Source: Romboutsia lituseburensis DSM 797
GTDB taxonomy: Bacteria > Bacillota > Clostridia > Peptostreptococcales > Peptostreptococcaceae
Direction of reading: 5' to 3'
NCBI RefSeq assembly: GCF_900103615.1
Contig: NZ_FNGW01000003.1
Location: 1-64,000 of the forward strand
Length of the DNA stretch: 64,000 bases
In this document: positions 7,384 through 17,779 of the stretch, in pieces
Numbering within the stretch: the stretch's first letter is position 1
Layout: the number at the start of each line of letters is the position of its first letter
Position numbers and translations under genes: made by a program
The notes under the pieces: generated by a model
Database searches by the model: none
What the model saw: only the letters and a program-made list of their open reading frames with translations
Told to the model about the DNA's origin: nothing

Positions 7384-8181
7384 TTGAAAAAAACATTAAT
7401 GGGAGAGTGCATATCTGAATTTATAGGATCTTGGATACTTATATTTATTGGGTGTGGTTCTGTAGCTTCGCTAGTATTAAATGGAGCAAGTATTTCACAA
7501 TGGGAGATAGGAATCATCTGGGGATTAGCAGTAACAATGGCAATATACATAACAGGTGCAGTGTCAGGTACTCATATAAATCCAGCTGTTACAATAGCCT
7601 TAATGGTTTATAGGGATTTCCCTAAGAAAAAAGTAATACCATATATAGTAGCTCAAGTTTTAGGATGCTTTGTAGGTGCAGCAACTGTGTATTTCTTATT
7701 TAAAAATCTATTTATATCTTATGAAGCTACTAATAATATAGTAAGAGCTAGCGCAGATGGTCTTGCTACAGCAGGAGTATTCTCTACATATCCACATGCT
7801 CAAATAAGTACTTTAGGAGCTTTATTTGTAGAGATAATAATAACAATGTTTTTAGTAATGGTAATTTTAGCAGTAGGTGATGCTAAAAATGCTAACAGAC
7901 CAGGCGCTAATTTAGCACCAATTATGATAGGTTTAACTATAGCTATAATAGGAGCTAGTTTTGGAGTATTAACAGGATTTGCAATGAATCCATCAAGAGA
8001 TTTAGGGCCTAAATTATTTGCTATGATGGCTGGATGGGGTGTAGATGCTCTAGGGCCTAATATGTATTTCTGGGTACCAATAGTTGGACCAATTATAGGT
8101 GGATTACTTGCAGGATTTGTGTTTGATAAAGGTGTAAGAAAGTATATGGAAGACGAAGAAGTTTCAGAAAGCGCAAAATAA
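7384..8181 (+). CDS. glpF: Glycerol facilitator
   Basis: This 265-residue aquaglyceroporin lets glycerol diffuse through the membrane. It has about six membrane segments and the two pore half-helix motifs: NPAV at Asn66 and NPSRD at Asn202, the second with Ser replacing the usual Ala. Translation begins at a TTG codon, eight bases after AGGAGG; no ATG is suitably placed. glpK follows 72 bp downstream, forming a glpFK operon under GlpP control. Confidence 0.95.
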   Translation: MKKTLMGECISEFIGSWILIFIGCGSVASLVLNGASISQWEIGIIWGLAVTMAIYITGAVSGTHINPAVTIALMVYRDFPKKKVIPYIVAQVLGCFVGAATVYFLFKNLFISYEATNNIVRASADGLATAGVFSTYPHAQISTLGALFVEIIITMFLVMVILAVGDAKNANRPGANLAPIMIGLTIAIIGASFGVLTGFAMNPSRDLGPKLFAMMAGWGVDALGPNMYFWVPIVGPIIGGLLAGFVFDKGVRKYMEDEEVSESAK

Positions 8182-8220
8182 TATTAAGTAAGGTTATTTG
8201 TTAAGACTTATATTATATAA

Positions 8221-9792
<1,572 letters not shown>

Positions 9793-9801
9793 GAAAAATT
9801 A

Positions 9802-9853
9802 GTGACATTAACTGGCAAATAGTATATAATTAAGGTATAAAAGAAAACGTTTC
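9802..9853 (+). promoter_or_regulatory. glpA operon promoter and cre-like site
   Basis: GTGACA (9802-9807) and TATAAT (9825-9830) are 17 bp apart. GAAAACGTTTC at 9843-9853, just after the predicted start, resembles a CcpA cre site lacking one base of the full palindrome. A repressor there would block transcription. Confidence 0.6.
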
Positions 9854-9897
9854 ATTATTTATAAAAAATAATGTTAAAATATTTATGGCTAAGAGAT

Positions 9898-9942
9898 GAG
9901 AGAGCCTTCTATACAATGTATAGGGGCTCTCTCTGTTTTTTT
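9898..9942 (+). terminator. GlpP-controlled leader terminator of the glpA operon
   Basis: GAGAGAGCC (9898-9906) pairs with GGCTCTCTC (9925-9933), with CTATA/TATAG pairing inside the loop, followed by G and seven Ts. It matches the hairpin before glpF in its stem core and position, so GlpP with glycerol-3-phosphate should open both operons. Confidence 0.85.
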
Positions 9943-9967
9943 GCAAAAAACTGAGGAGGGGAAAGTA

Positions 9968-11428
9968 ATGTATGATATAGCAATAATAGGAGCTGGAATT
10001 AGTGGAAGTTCAATAGCTCGTGAATTATCTAAATACAACTTAAAAACATTAGTACTAGAAAAGGGAGTAGAAGTATGCCAAGGTACTACTAAGGCAAATA
10101 GTGCAATAGTACATGGTGGGTTTGATGCAAAAGAAGGTAGTTTGAAAGCAAAATTAAATGTAGCTGGAAACAAGCTTTATCCACAACTTTGCAAAGAATT
10201 AGATGTAGAATTTAAGCAAAATGGTGCCTTAGTATTAGCATTTGATGAAGAAGATAAAAAACATATAAAAGATCTTTATGATAGAGGACTAGTTAACAAG
10301 GCAGAAGGTCTTAAACTTTTAAATAAAGAAGAAGTAATTGAAATAGAGCCTAATGTAAATAAAGATGTAGTGGGAGCTTTGTTATGTGAAAGTTCAGGAA
10401 TAGTTTGTCCATTTAATTTAAATGTAGCTCTTATGGAAAATGCTATAACTAATGGAGTAGAGCTTAAACTACAGGCAAAAGTTATAGATATAAAAAAAGA
10501 AAACGATATTTTTAATATAAAATTAGAAAATGACGAAGTTATAAAGTCTAAATATGTAATAAATGCAGCAGGAGTATACTCAGATAAAATAAATAATATG
10601 GTAGGTGGAGATGAATACTATATAATATCAAGAAAAGGTCAATACAAAGTATTAGACAAGTCAGAAGGTAAAATGGTAAATCATACATTATTCCAATGTC
10701 CAACAGAAAAGGGTAAAGGAGTACTTGTAACTCAAACTGTTCATGGAAACCTATTAGTCGGTCCTAATGCTACTCCAGTAGAAGACAAAGAAGATATATC
10801 AACAAGTAGAGATGGAATAAATGAAATCGTAGAAAATTCAAGAAAAAGCATTGAAAATATAGACTTTAGAAAAACAATTACATCTTTCTCTGGTCTTAGA
10901 GCAACACCTAGTACAGGTGACTTTATGATATTTGCATCTCAAAAATGCAAAAACTTTATAAATGTAGGTGGTATAGAATCACCAGGTCTTGCTTCAGCAC
11001 CAGCTGTTTCTAGATATGTAGTTGAAATACTAGAACAAGAAGGATTAGAACTTGTAAAAAATCAAAAATTTAATCCTATTAGAAAGAAAAATAAACCATT
11101 CTCTCATATGACTAAAGAAGAAAGAGATGAAGTAATAAAACAAGATGAAAATCATAAAAAAATAATTTGCAGATGTGAAACTGTAACAGAAGCAGAGATA
11201 ATAGATGCAATTCATAGACCATGTGGTGCAAGAACTGTGGATGGGATAAAAAGAAGAGTTAGACCTGGTATGGGTAGATGCCAAGGAGGTTTTTGTGGAC
11301 CTAAAGTAGTAGAAATAATAGCTAGAGAATTAAAAATTCCAGTAGAAGAAGTTTTAAAAGATTATGAAAAATCAAACATGGTTATAGGAAAAGTAAAAGA
11401 GTTAAGGGGTGAGTTAGTTGAAATATAA
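9968..11428 (+). CDS. glpA: Anaerobic glycerol-3-phosphate dehydrogenase, GlpA-like subunit
   Basis: This 486-residue flavoprotein should oxidise glycerol-3-phosphate to dihydroxyacetone phosphate. The N-terminus has the FAD-binding GAGISGSS motif in a DAO fold; residues from about 398 form a BFD-like [2Fe-2S] domain with CRCE and a GRCQGGFCGP cysteine pair. I start at 9968 behind GAGGAGGGG; the reading frame open from 9896 runs through the leader terminator and is not translated there. It overlaps the next gene by 11 bp, so the subunits are translationally coupled. Confidence 0.9.
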   Translation: MYDIAIIGAGISGSSIARELSKYNLKTLVLEKGVEVCQGTTKANSAIVHGGFDAKEGSLKAKLNVAGNKLYPQLCKELDVEFKQNGALVLAFDEEDKKHIKDLYDRGLVNKAEGLKLLNKEEVIEIEPNVNKDVVGALLCESSGIVCPFNLNVALMENAITNGVELKLQAKVIDIKKENDIFNIKLENDEVIKSKYVINAAGVYSDKINNMVGGDEYYIISRKGQYKVLDKSEGKMVNHTLFQCPTEKGKGVLVTQTVHGNLLVGPNATPVEDKEDISTSRDGINEIVENSRKSIENIDFRKTITSFSGLRATPSTGDFMIFASQKCKNFINVGGIESPGLASAPAVSRYVVEILEQEGLELVKNQKFNPIRKKNKPFSHMTKEERDEVIKQDENHKKIICRCETVTEAEIIDAIHRPCGARTVDGIKRRVRPGMGRCQGGFCGPKVVEIIARELKIPVEEVLKDYEKSNMVIGKVKELRGELVEI

Positions 11429-12662
11429 TGTAGTAGTAGTTGGTGGAGGACCAGCAGGATTAGGAGCAGCAGTAGAAGCTAAAAAAAATGGAGCTAAAGA
11501 TGTACTTATAATAGAAAGAGATAGAGAGCTAGGTGGTATACTTAACCAATGTATTCATAATGGATTTGGACTACATGAATTTAAAGAAGAACTAACTGGT
11601 CCTGAATATGCTCAAAGATTTATAGAAATGGCTAAAAGCGAAAACATAGATTATATGTTAAATACTATGGTTCTTAATATAAGTGAAGATAAAACTATAG
11701 AAGCATTGGGAGAAGATGGTTTAATAAATATCAAAGCAGATGCAGTAGTTTTAGCTATGGGGTGTAGAGAAAGAACTAGAGGTGCTATAGATATACCAGG
11801 ATATAGACCAGCAGGTGTATATAATGCTGGAGCAGCACAAAGACTTAGTAATATGGAAGGTTATATGGTAGGAAAAGAAGTTGTTATATATGGATCAGGT
11901 GATATTGGTCTTATAATGGCAAGACGTATGACTTTAGAAGGTGCAAAAGTTAAAGCAGTAGTAGAAGTTAATCCTCACTCAAGTGGTTTAACTAGAAATA
12001 TAGTTCAATGTTTAAATGACTTTAATATACCTTTAATGTTAAGCACAGGAATATCTAATATTCATGGAAAGCAAAGAGTAGAAGGTGTAACTTTATCTAA
12101 ACTTGATAGTAATAGAAATCCAATAGAAGGAACAGAAGAATTTATAAAATGTGATACAGTACTTCTTTCAGTAGGACTTATTCCTGAAAATGAATTAAGT
12201 GTTGAAGCAGGTGTTAAATTGGATACAAGAACAAGTGGACCAATAGTTAGAAATAGTATGGAAACTAATATAGATGGAGTATTTGCTTGTGGAAATGTTG
12301 TTCATGTTCATGACTTAGTTGATTTTGTTACAAAGGAAAGTAGAATAGCAGGTAAGAATGCTGCACTTTACTATTTAAATAAATTAGAGAATAAAGAAAC
12401 TGTAAGCACAGTTGCTAATGAAGGTATAACATATATAGTTCCACAAAATATAGATACAAGTTGTGGTGAAGATGTTAACTTATTTATGAGAGTAAGATCA
12501 ATCTTCAAAAATAAAAAATTAGTAGTAAGAAGTAATGATAAAGTTATTTTAGAAAAGAGACGACCTCACATGATACCATCAGAAATGGAAAATATTAAAA
12601 TAGGAAAAGATTTATTTAAAGATATTACAGGGGATATAACTGTAAGTGTAGAGGAGGCTTAA
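11418..12662 (+). CDS. FAD-dependent NAD oxidoreductase, GlpB-like subunit
   Basis: The 414-residue protein has two dinucleotide-binding folds: VVVGGGPAGLGAA at the N-terminus for FAD and VIYGSGDIGLIMARR in the middle for NAD. It is the usual partner of the GlpA-like protein in clostridial and Thermotoga-type operons, probably passing electrons from glycerol-3-phosphate to NAD or another carrier. Translation starts at TTG, seven bases after AGGGGTGAG, within the end of glpA. The gene ends 3 bp before the DUF1667 gene. Confidence 0.88.
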   Translation: MKYNVVVVGGGPAGLGAAVEAKKNGAKDVLIIERDRELGGILNQCIHNGFGLHEFKEELTGPEYAQRFIEMAKSENIDYMLNTMVLNISEDKTIEALGEDGLINIKADAVVLAMGCRERTRGAIDIPGYRPAGVYNAGAAQRLSNMEGYMVGKEVVIYGSGDIGLIMARRMTLEGAKVKAVVEVNPHSSGLTRNIVQCLNDFNIPLMLSTGISNIHGKQRVEGVTLSKLDSNRNPIEGTEEFIKCDTVLLSVGLIPENELSVEAGVKLDTRTSGPIVRNSMETNIDGVFACGNVVHVHDLVDFVTKESRIAGKNAALYYLNKLENKETVSTVANEGITYIVPQNIDTSCGEDVNLFMRVRSIFKNKKLVVRSNDKVILEKRRPHMIPSEMENIKIGKDLFKDITGDITVSVEEA

Positions 12663-12665
12663 AAG

Positions 12666-13028
12666 ATGGCAAATATAACTTGTATAGTTTGCCCAATGGG
12701 ATGTCCATTGGTAGTAACTAAAACAGATGATGGATATAAAGTAGAAGGAAACACTTGTAAGAGAGGGGAAAAATATGGAGTAGAAGAATTAACTGATCCT
12801 AAGCGAGTTATAACTTCAACTGTAAAACTTGAAAAATCATATTTAAACTTACTTCCTGTCAAAACACAAGATTCAATACCTAAAGATATGATGTTTGAAA
12901 TAATGGAAGTGCTAGATAATATAAAAGTAAGTGCACCAATAAATGTAGGTGATGTTATAATAGAAAATATATTAAATACAGGCGTTAATATAGTAAGTGC
13001 AAAAACTGTTGAAGAAGTAAGTGCATAA
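12666..13028 (+). CDS. DUF1667 protein, third glycerol-3-phosphate dehydrogenase subunit
   Basis: This 120-residue protein belongs to DUF1667. It begins CIVCPMGCPL and has a further CKRG; four cysteines in this spacing suggest an iron-sulfur cluster. The gene order GlpA-like, NAD oxidoreductase, DUF1667 is conserved in anaerobes, so it likely acts as a small electron-transfer or stabilising subunit. GAGGAGG lies at the end of the preceding gene. Confidence 0.88.
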   Translation: MANITCIVCPMGCPLVVTKTDDGYKVEGNTCKRGEKYGVEELTDPKRVITSTVKLEKSYLNLLPVKTQDSIPKDMMFEIMEVLDNIKVSAPINVGDVIIENILNTGVNIVSAKTVEEVSA

Positions 13029-13041
13029 CAAATAAGTAAAA

Positions 13042-13085
13042 AACTGCTAATTAGAATTAAACTAATTCTAATTAGCAGTTTTTTT
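13042..13085 (+). terminator. Terminator of the glpA operon
   Basis: A perfect 18-bp stem (13042-13059 with 13063-13080) with a 3-nt loop runs into a T-run. Confidence 0.88.
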
Positions 13086-13150
13086 ATAAAAGTAACTCAT
13101 AAACAACTCTTTACATAAAATTAATATATATATTAAAATAGGAGTGCTAT

Positions 13151-13813
13151 ATGAGAACTGTTGCAACATTTATAATATGTTTGATAATTTTTTTAATAAT
13201 AATTGATATATTTGCAGTACTATTTAGATTAACAGGTTTAAGTAGAGAAAAAGCTAGGTTTCAAGTAATATCACTTCTTACAAGTACAGGATATACAACA
13301 AGGGAAAGTGAATTAATAACTCAGCATCCAATAAGAAGAAAATTAGCTAGTGCATTAATGGTAGTAAGTTATGTAAGTACTTTAACATTTATATCATTTC
13401 TAGTTAATATGCTGTCAAATAGTTTAATTAATATAAAATCATTATCAGCAATAATATTATTTGTAATATGTGCAGTACTTTTTTTTAAAAGCCCTATATT
13501 AGAGGTTTTAGAAGACTTAATAGAACATTTAGTAGAAAAATCTTATCTATGGAGAAAATCAAATCCTAAGTATTTAAATTTTATTACTAAGCATAGAGGA
13601 TATTCTATATGTGAAGTATATTTAGAAGAAAGCTGTGACTTAATAGGAAAGAGCATAAAAGAAAGTAAGTTAAGTAGTATAGAAATTAAAGTTTTAAGTA
13701 TTGATCAGGGATATGAAATTATAAATTTTCCTAAACCTGATTATATATTTCAAGAAAGTGATAAGCTCATGGTATATGGGAATACAAAAAACATAAAAAA
13801 TAAATTTTATTAA
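13151..13813 (+). CDS. Membrane protein with TrkA-C (RCK-C) domain
   Basis: The 220-residue protein has three hydrophobic segments (about residues 4-25, 70-92 and 99-115) and a C-terminal TrkA-C domain (about 145-220) of the kind that binds ligands such as c-di-AMP in potassium and other ion transporters. A segment STGYTT after the first helix recalls the filter loop of Trk/Ktr channels, but the protein is far too short to be one. It is monocistronic. Function is unknown; a role in ion homeostasis is inferred. Confidence 0.7.
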   Translation: MRTVATFIICLIIFLIIIDIFAVLFRLTGLSREKARFQVISLLTSTGYTTRESELITQHPIRRKLASALMVVSYVSTLTFISFLVNMLSNSLINIKSLSAIILFVICAVLFFKSPILEVLEDLIEHLVEKSYLWRKSNPKYLNFITKHRGYSICEVYLEESCDLIGKSIKESKLSSIEIKVLSIDQGYEIINFPKPDYIFQESDKLMVYGNTKNIKNKFY

Positions 13814-13860
13814 AAAAGCAGTGTAAATAAATTGTACAATTTATTTACACTGCTTTTTTA
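13811..13860. terminator. Perfect 50-bp palindrome, bidirectional terminator
   Basis: Two perfectly complementary 25-bp arms meet without a spacer (centre 13835/13836), flanked by A6 and T6. It begins within the stop codon of the plus-strand gene and ends 3 bp before the end of the minus-strand gene, serving both. Confidence 0.88.
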
Positions 13861-13862
13861 TA

Positions 13863-14960
13863 TTAAGTTAAAAATAAAAGAGATAATAGAATTATTAAAA
13901 ATGGTAATATAAATATTAGCTTACCTTTAGTTGTTCCTACATTAACTGTCCAACCAACTCCAAATCTTTTACTTACAAATATTGAAGGGTCATTAGGATT
14001 ATTATAAAGACATCCAAAGATCCATAGACAATCTTCATCATCAATTGAATAAACAGCATCTTTTGCCTTGGCAGGTGACTTGTAGTATAAATAAGTAAGA
14101 TAAATAGATGATAATACAATTATAATAGTTGAAGACAACATAATAGGAGTATTTAGATTTCCACCTTTTAAAGTAGCTATTAAAATATTTATAAATAAGG
14201 CTTGACAGCTTATATTTAAAGCTAAGAATGTATACCCAAAACTTTTTAAATAACGTAGATGAAGTTTTTTACTATTATCAATACTAGTAGTAGATAGCTT
14301 AGCTCTAGATTTTAGAGAATATATTGAAGAAATATATATAACAATACTAAGTCCAATCATCATAACAACTTGAGCTAAGATTAAGCCAAATGATTTATCA
14401 GCAAAATCATCAGGTGCTCCACTAATACCCCAATGAGTTGGAATAGTGTTTGGTATTGAGTTATACTGTATTAACATATAAATTCCAACTAAAACAACTG
14501 CAATAATAGGTATAGCTAAAACTATTGAAAATTTATTTATTATTATGTTTTTTTCATTTATAAATTTTGTATCTAAAATAATTTTCGTTTTTTCTAATTC
14601 TACCTTTGGATCATTTAAAGATAACTCAGATTTTAAATTTTTTACTTTATTGTGTATATGAACATATACTACAAATTGATATAGACAAAAACCTAGCATG
14701 GGTACAATAGAAGAAGCTACATAAGCATTAAATCCATAAATTAAAGCTAGCGTTATTATACTAAACAAGATAAATCCTATAGTAACAAGTGATTTAAATC
14801 TTTTATCTAAGTTTTTAAAGTCTGGTTTATCAAAATAATCACTATTTAAACTAATTCCGTAAAATTGTCTTTTTCCACTTAGAGCTTGAGTAAAATATAT
14901 CAAAACATAAAGCAATAAAAGTGTTGGAATGTTAATTAATAAAGCTATTGTACTATTCAT
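13863..14960 (-). CDS. DUF1648/DUF5808 multi-pass membrane protein
   Basis: This 365-residue protein has about eight membrane segments. The middle holds a DUF1648-type segment (IPTHWGISGAPDDF) and the C-terminus a DUF5808-type segment (NPNDPSIFVSKRFGVGW), the usual arrangement in SdpI-like proteins. It overlaps the upstream GntR regulator by 8 bp, so the regulator controls it. Such pairs often respond to envelope stress or peptide antibiotics; that is inference. Confidence 0.8.
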   Translation of the reverse strand: MNSTIALLINIPTLLLLYVLIYFTQALSGKRQFYGISLNSDYFDKPDFKNLDKRFKSLVTIGFILFSIITLALIYGFNAYVASSIVPMLGFCLYQFVVYVHIHNKVKNLKSELSLNDPKVELEKTKIILDTKFINEKNIIINKFSIVLAIPIIAVVLVGIYMLIQYNSIPNTIPTHWGISGAPDDFADKSFGLILAQVVMMIGLSIVIYISSIYSLKSRAKLSTTSIDNSKKLHLRYLKSFGYTFLALNISCQALFINILIATLKGGNLNTPIMLSSTIIIVLSSIYLTYLYYKSPAKAKDAVYSIDDEDCLWIFGCLYNNPNDPSIFVSKRFGVGWTVNVGTTKGKLIFILPFLIILLSLLFLT

Positions 14961-15342
14961 AATCTTTCACCTCATAATCATTAAATAATTTACTTGCATA
15001 ATCTAAAAATTCTTCGCGAGACAGTCCTAAAAGATAACTTTGAGCAACTAATAAATCAAGCATAGATTTTATCTTGTTTTCATTTATATCATCTTTAGGT
15101 AAAGGCAGAGAATTAACAATAGCTCCTTTTCTTCTGTCTATATTTATATAACCTTCTTCTTTAAGTAAGTTATAAGATTTATTAACCGTATGAAGGTTAA
15201 CACCTATTTCTTCAGCCATATTTCTAACAGACGGTAAAGATTCATTTATTTTTAAGTCACCGCTTGCAATAGATTTTATGATTTGTTCTCTAATTTGTGT
15301 ATATATTGGAACATCGCTATTAAAATCTAAATTTAAAATCAT
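14953..15342 (-). CDS. GntR-family repressor, YtrA type
   Basis: The 129-residue protein has an N-terminal winged helix of the GntR family (PIYTQIREQIIKSIASGDL, then LPSVRNMAEEIGVN) and a short C-terminal dimerisation tail, the size typical of the YtrA subfamily. These repress neighbouring transporter or membrane-protein genes. It is the first gene of a two-gene operon with the DUF1648 protein. A palindrome at 15384-15408 in its promoter is a likely operator. Confidence 0.9.
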   Translation of the reverse strand: MILNLDFNSDVPIYTQIREQIIKSIASGDLKINESLPSVRNMAEEIGVNLHTVNKSYNLLKEEGYINIDRRKGAIVNSLPLPKDDINENKIKSMLDLLVAQSYLLGLSREEFLDYASKLFNDYEVKDYE

Positions 15343-15383
15343 TTTTTACACCTCCACATTTAAGTTAATGTTTGTTAAAACTA

Positions 15384-15408
15384 TTTGTTATATATATTAT
15401 ATAACAAA
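15384..15408. promoter_or_regulatory. Likely operator of the YtrA-type repressor
   Basis: TTTGTTATAT (15384-15393) and ATATAACAAA (15399-15408) form a perfect 10-bp inverted repeat with a 5-bp spacer. It overlaps a TATAAT-like -10 on the minus strand upstream of the repressor gene. Confidence 0.6.
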
Positions 15409-15522
15409 CGTATGAAATGTTACAACTAAAATTAAAAAAATATGAAATTTTATAAATTAATATTAAAAAGTCACATAAAAATAATTAGTTTAAAATGAAA
15501 TTAAAATGGTAAATATATATAA

Positions 15523-15549
15523 TTGAACTTTGATAAACTATGATATAAT
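15523..15549 (+). promoter_or_regulatory. dinG-like gene promoter
   Basis: TTGAAC (15523-15528) precedes an extended -10, TGATATAAT (15541-15549), with a 15-bp spacer. The 16 bases at 15539-15554 recur exactly upstream of mutS at 23326-23341. Confidence 0.6.
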
Positions 15550-15620
15550 AATTAGTCTAAAATATATAAATGATAGAATATAAGCTAAATGTTTAAAAAT
15601 AAATATTTAAGGAGAAAAAC

Positions 15621-17633
15621 ATGTTTTGGTTTTCAGATAACAAAAGCAAAAAAGATAAGGTTGATAAATATGAAGAATTAGAAAAGTTGGTTTGGAATTT
15701 TTTTATGGATGAGATACCTAGATTAGGATTTGAGCAAAGAGAAGGCCAAGAAGATATGGCACTTGATATTTGTTATTCGATAAAAGAAAAAAAACATACT
15801 ATAGTAGAAGCAGGTGTTGGTATAGGAAAATCTTATGCATATATAGTTCCATTAATGTATTATAACATGTTATTCAACAAACCTGTTTTAATAGCAACTT
15901 CAACAATTGCACTTCAAGAACAGTTAATAAAGGATGTAAAAAAGATTTGTTCATATATAAAGCATAGGCCAGAAATAATATTAGCTAAAGGAATGACTCA
16001 CTTTGCCTGCAGAAAAAGATCAGATGAATATTATAAAGATAAAGATGGTGTAAATGAAGACGAAGAAACACTTTATAAGTATATAGAAAGTGGGACAGTA
16101 GATAGACGATTTATAAACTTAGATATAAATGATGATATTTGGGAAAATGTATCTATAAAAGCAACTGATCACAGCAAATGTGAATATTTTAAGACTTGTA
16201 GATTTATGAGACTTAGAAATGATATGCTAGAAACTAAAGGGGTTATTCTTTGTAATCAAGATTTATTAACAGTTCATTTTCAAAAATTAAAAAAAGGTCA
16301 AAAAGGGCTTTTAAGTGACAATATAGACTTAATAGTTATAGATGAAGCCCATAATTTAGAAGATAAAGTAAGAAGTTCTTTAGTAGAGAGCTACACTAAA
16401 AATAGTATAAAAAACTTATTAAAAGAGTCTAGAAATAGTATAAAGAAAAATAATATAAAAAATAATTTATCTTTAACTATAAAAAAAGTATATGATTTAT
16501 TAGACAAATGGTTTGGAGAGTTAAATAATCAAATACAAAATCAGATAAATGAAGACAAAAACTTTAAAACTAATGAAATTGAAAGATTTTTCATAAATAC
16601 AAAAAAACATAAAGAATTAATTATTAACATTGATAAAAATATTAAAAACATTCATGAAAAAGTACAATTTTATAGTGATAGTAACTTAAGTGAAGATATA
16701 GTTGAGGAATTAGAAAATTTAATATATTTCTTAGAAAACTTAGTAGATGATAAATCAAATAATTTATTCTGGATGGAAAAAAATAAAGGTATAGAGATTT
16801 TTTCGTGTCCTAAAGATATAGATAAAGAGATAAGTAGACTTTATTTTGATAAAACCAAAACAACTATACTAACATCAGCAACTATAGCAGATAAAAGTAA
16901 AGGAAATGAAGAAGAAAAATATGAATATTTTATAAAAAATACAGGATTTGATGCAAAAGAAGGATTTTTAGCTCCTCAAAAGTATTCACCATTTAACTAT
17001 AATGAAAACTCAATGATTTATTATTTAGAAAATATGCCTCATCCAACTTATGAAAGAAGTGATTTTATAAAAAAAGGGGCACAAGAGATAATAAAGCTAT
17101 TAGAAATTACAAAAGGTAAATCATTAATACTATTTACTTCAAAAAATGATTTGAAAGAAGTATATAATATATTAAGTAAGCAAGATTTAAAATACAAATT
17201 ACTTGTACAACGTATGTCATCATCACAAGATGAGATATTAGAAGAATTTAAAAAAGATGAAGACTCTGTATTATTAGCAACAGGAACTTTTTGGGAAGGA
17301 ATTGATATACCAGGAAAGGCTCTTTCAAATCTTATAGTGTTTAGACTTCCATTTCCAGTACCAGATCCAATAATTGAGTATAAAAGAAATACTTGCGATG
17401 ATTTTTTAATGGAAGTTAGCGTTCCTTATATGATAGTGAAACTTAGACAAGGAGTAGGGAGACTAATAAGAAAACACGATGACAAAGGAATTGTAGCAAT
17501 TCTTGACTCTAGAATAGGGGACTCATCAAATAGTAAGTACAAAGATATTGTATTTGATTCTCTTCCAATAAAAAACAGAAGTAATGATATTGAATTGGTA
17601 AAAAAATTTTGGAATAAAAAATGTAAATTATAA
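15621..17633 (+). CDS. dinG: DinG/XPD-family ATP-dependent DNA helicase
   Basis: The 670-residue protein is a superfamily 2 iron-sulfur helicase. The Walker A loop AGVGIGKS is at residues 64-71, DEAH begins at 241, and four cysteines at 130, 187, 193 and 211 match the XPD-type [4Fe-4S] cluster. Late motifs include ATGTFWEGIDIPG and RQGVGRLIR. No exonuclease domain precedes it, unlike the B. subtilis protein. It likely unwinds 5'-tailed DNA or R-loops during repair. It is monocistronic with an AAGGAG site. Confidence 0.88.
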   Translation: MFWFSDNKSKKDKVDKYEELEKLVWNFFMDEIPRLGFEQREGQEDMALDICYSIKEKKHTIVEAGVGIGKSYAYIVPLMYYNMLFNKPVLIATSTIALQEQLIKDVKKICSYIKHRPEIILAKGMTHFACRKRSDEYYKDKDGVNEDEETLYKYIESGTVDRRFINLDINDDIWENVSIKATDHSKCEYFKTCRFMRLRNDMLETKGVILCNQDLLTVHFQKLKKGQKGLLSDNIDLIVIDEAHNLEDKVRSSLVESYTKNSIKNLLKESRNSIKKNNIKNNLSLTIKKVYDLLDKWFGELNNQIQNQINEDKNFKTNEIERFFINTKKHKELIINIDKNIKNIHEKVQFYSDSNLSEDIVEELENLIYFLENLVDDKSNNLFWMEKNKGIEIFSCPKDIDKEISRLYFDKTKTTILTSATIADKSKGNEEEKYEYFIKNTGFDAKEGFLAPQKYSPFNYNENSMIYYLENMPHPTYERSDFIKKGAQEIIKLLEITKGKSLILFTSKNDLKEVYNILSKQDLKYKLLVQRMSSSQDEILEEFKKDEDSVLLATGTFWEGIDIPGKALSNLIVFRLPFPVPDPIIEYKRNTCDDFLMEVSVPYMIVKLRQGVGRLIRKHDDKGIVAILDSRIGDSSNSKYKDIVFDSLPIKNRSNDIELVKKFWNKKCKL

Positions 17634-17643
17634 AAAATTATAT

Positions 17644-17690
17644 AAAGATAGTAAGAATATAAAACAACATTTTTACTATCTTTATTTTGT
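17644..17690 (+). terminator. Terminator of the helicase gene
   Basis: AAAGATAGTAA (17644-17654) pairs with TTACTATCTTT (17673-17683), followed by a T-rich stretch. Confidence 0.75.
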
Positions 17691-17779
17691 ATACAATATG
17701 AAGATATGAAATGTTATAATATGAGTATCAACTTTTGTTTTAATCTATAAAATACATAAAGTAAAAAGGAGATATTTAT

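Noticed and set aside
9896-9967. N-terminal extension of the GlpA-like protein
   Set aside because: The region is the GlpP leader terminator; the strong ribosome site and the FAD motif place the start at 9968.
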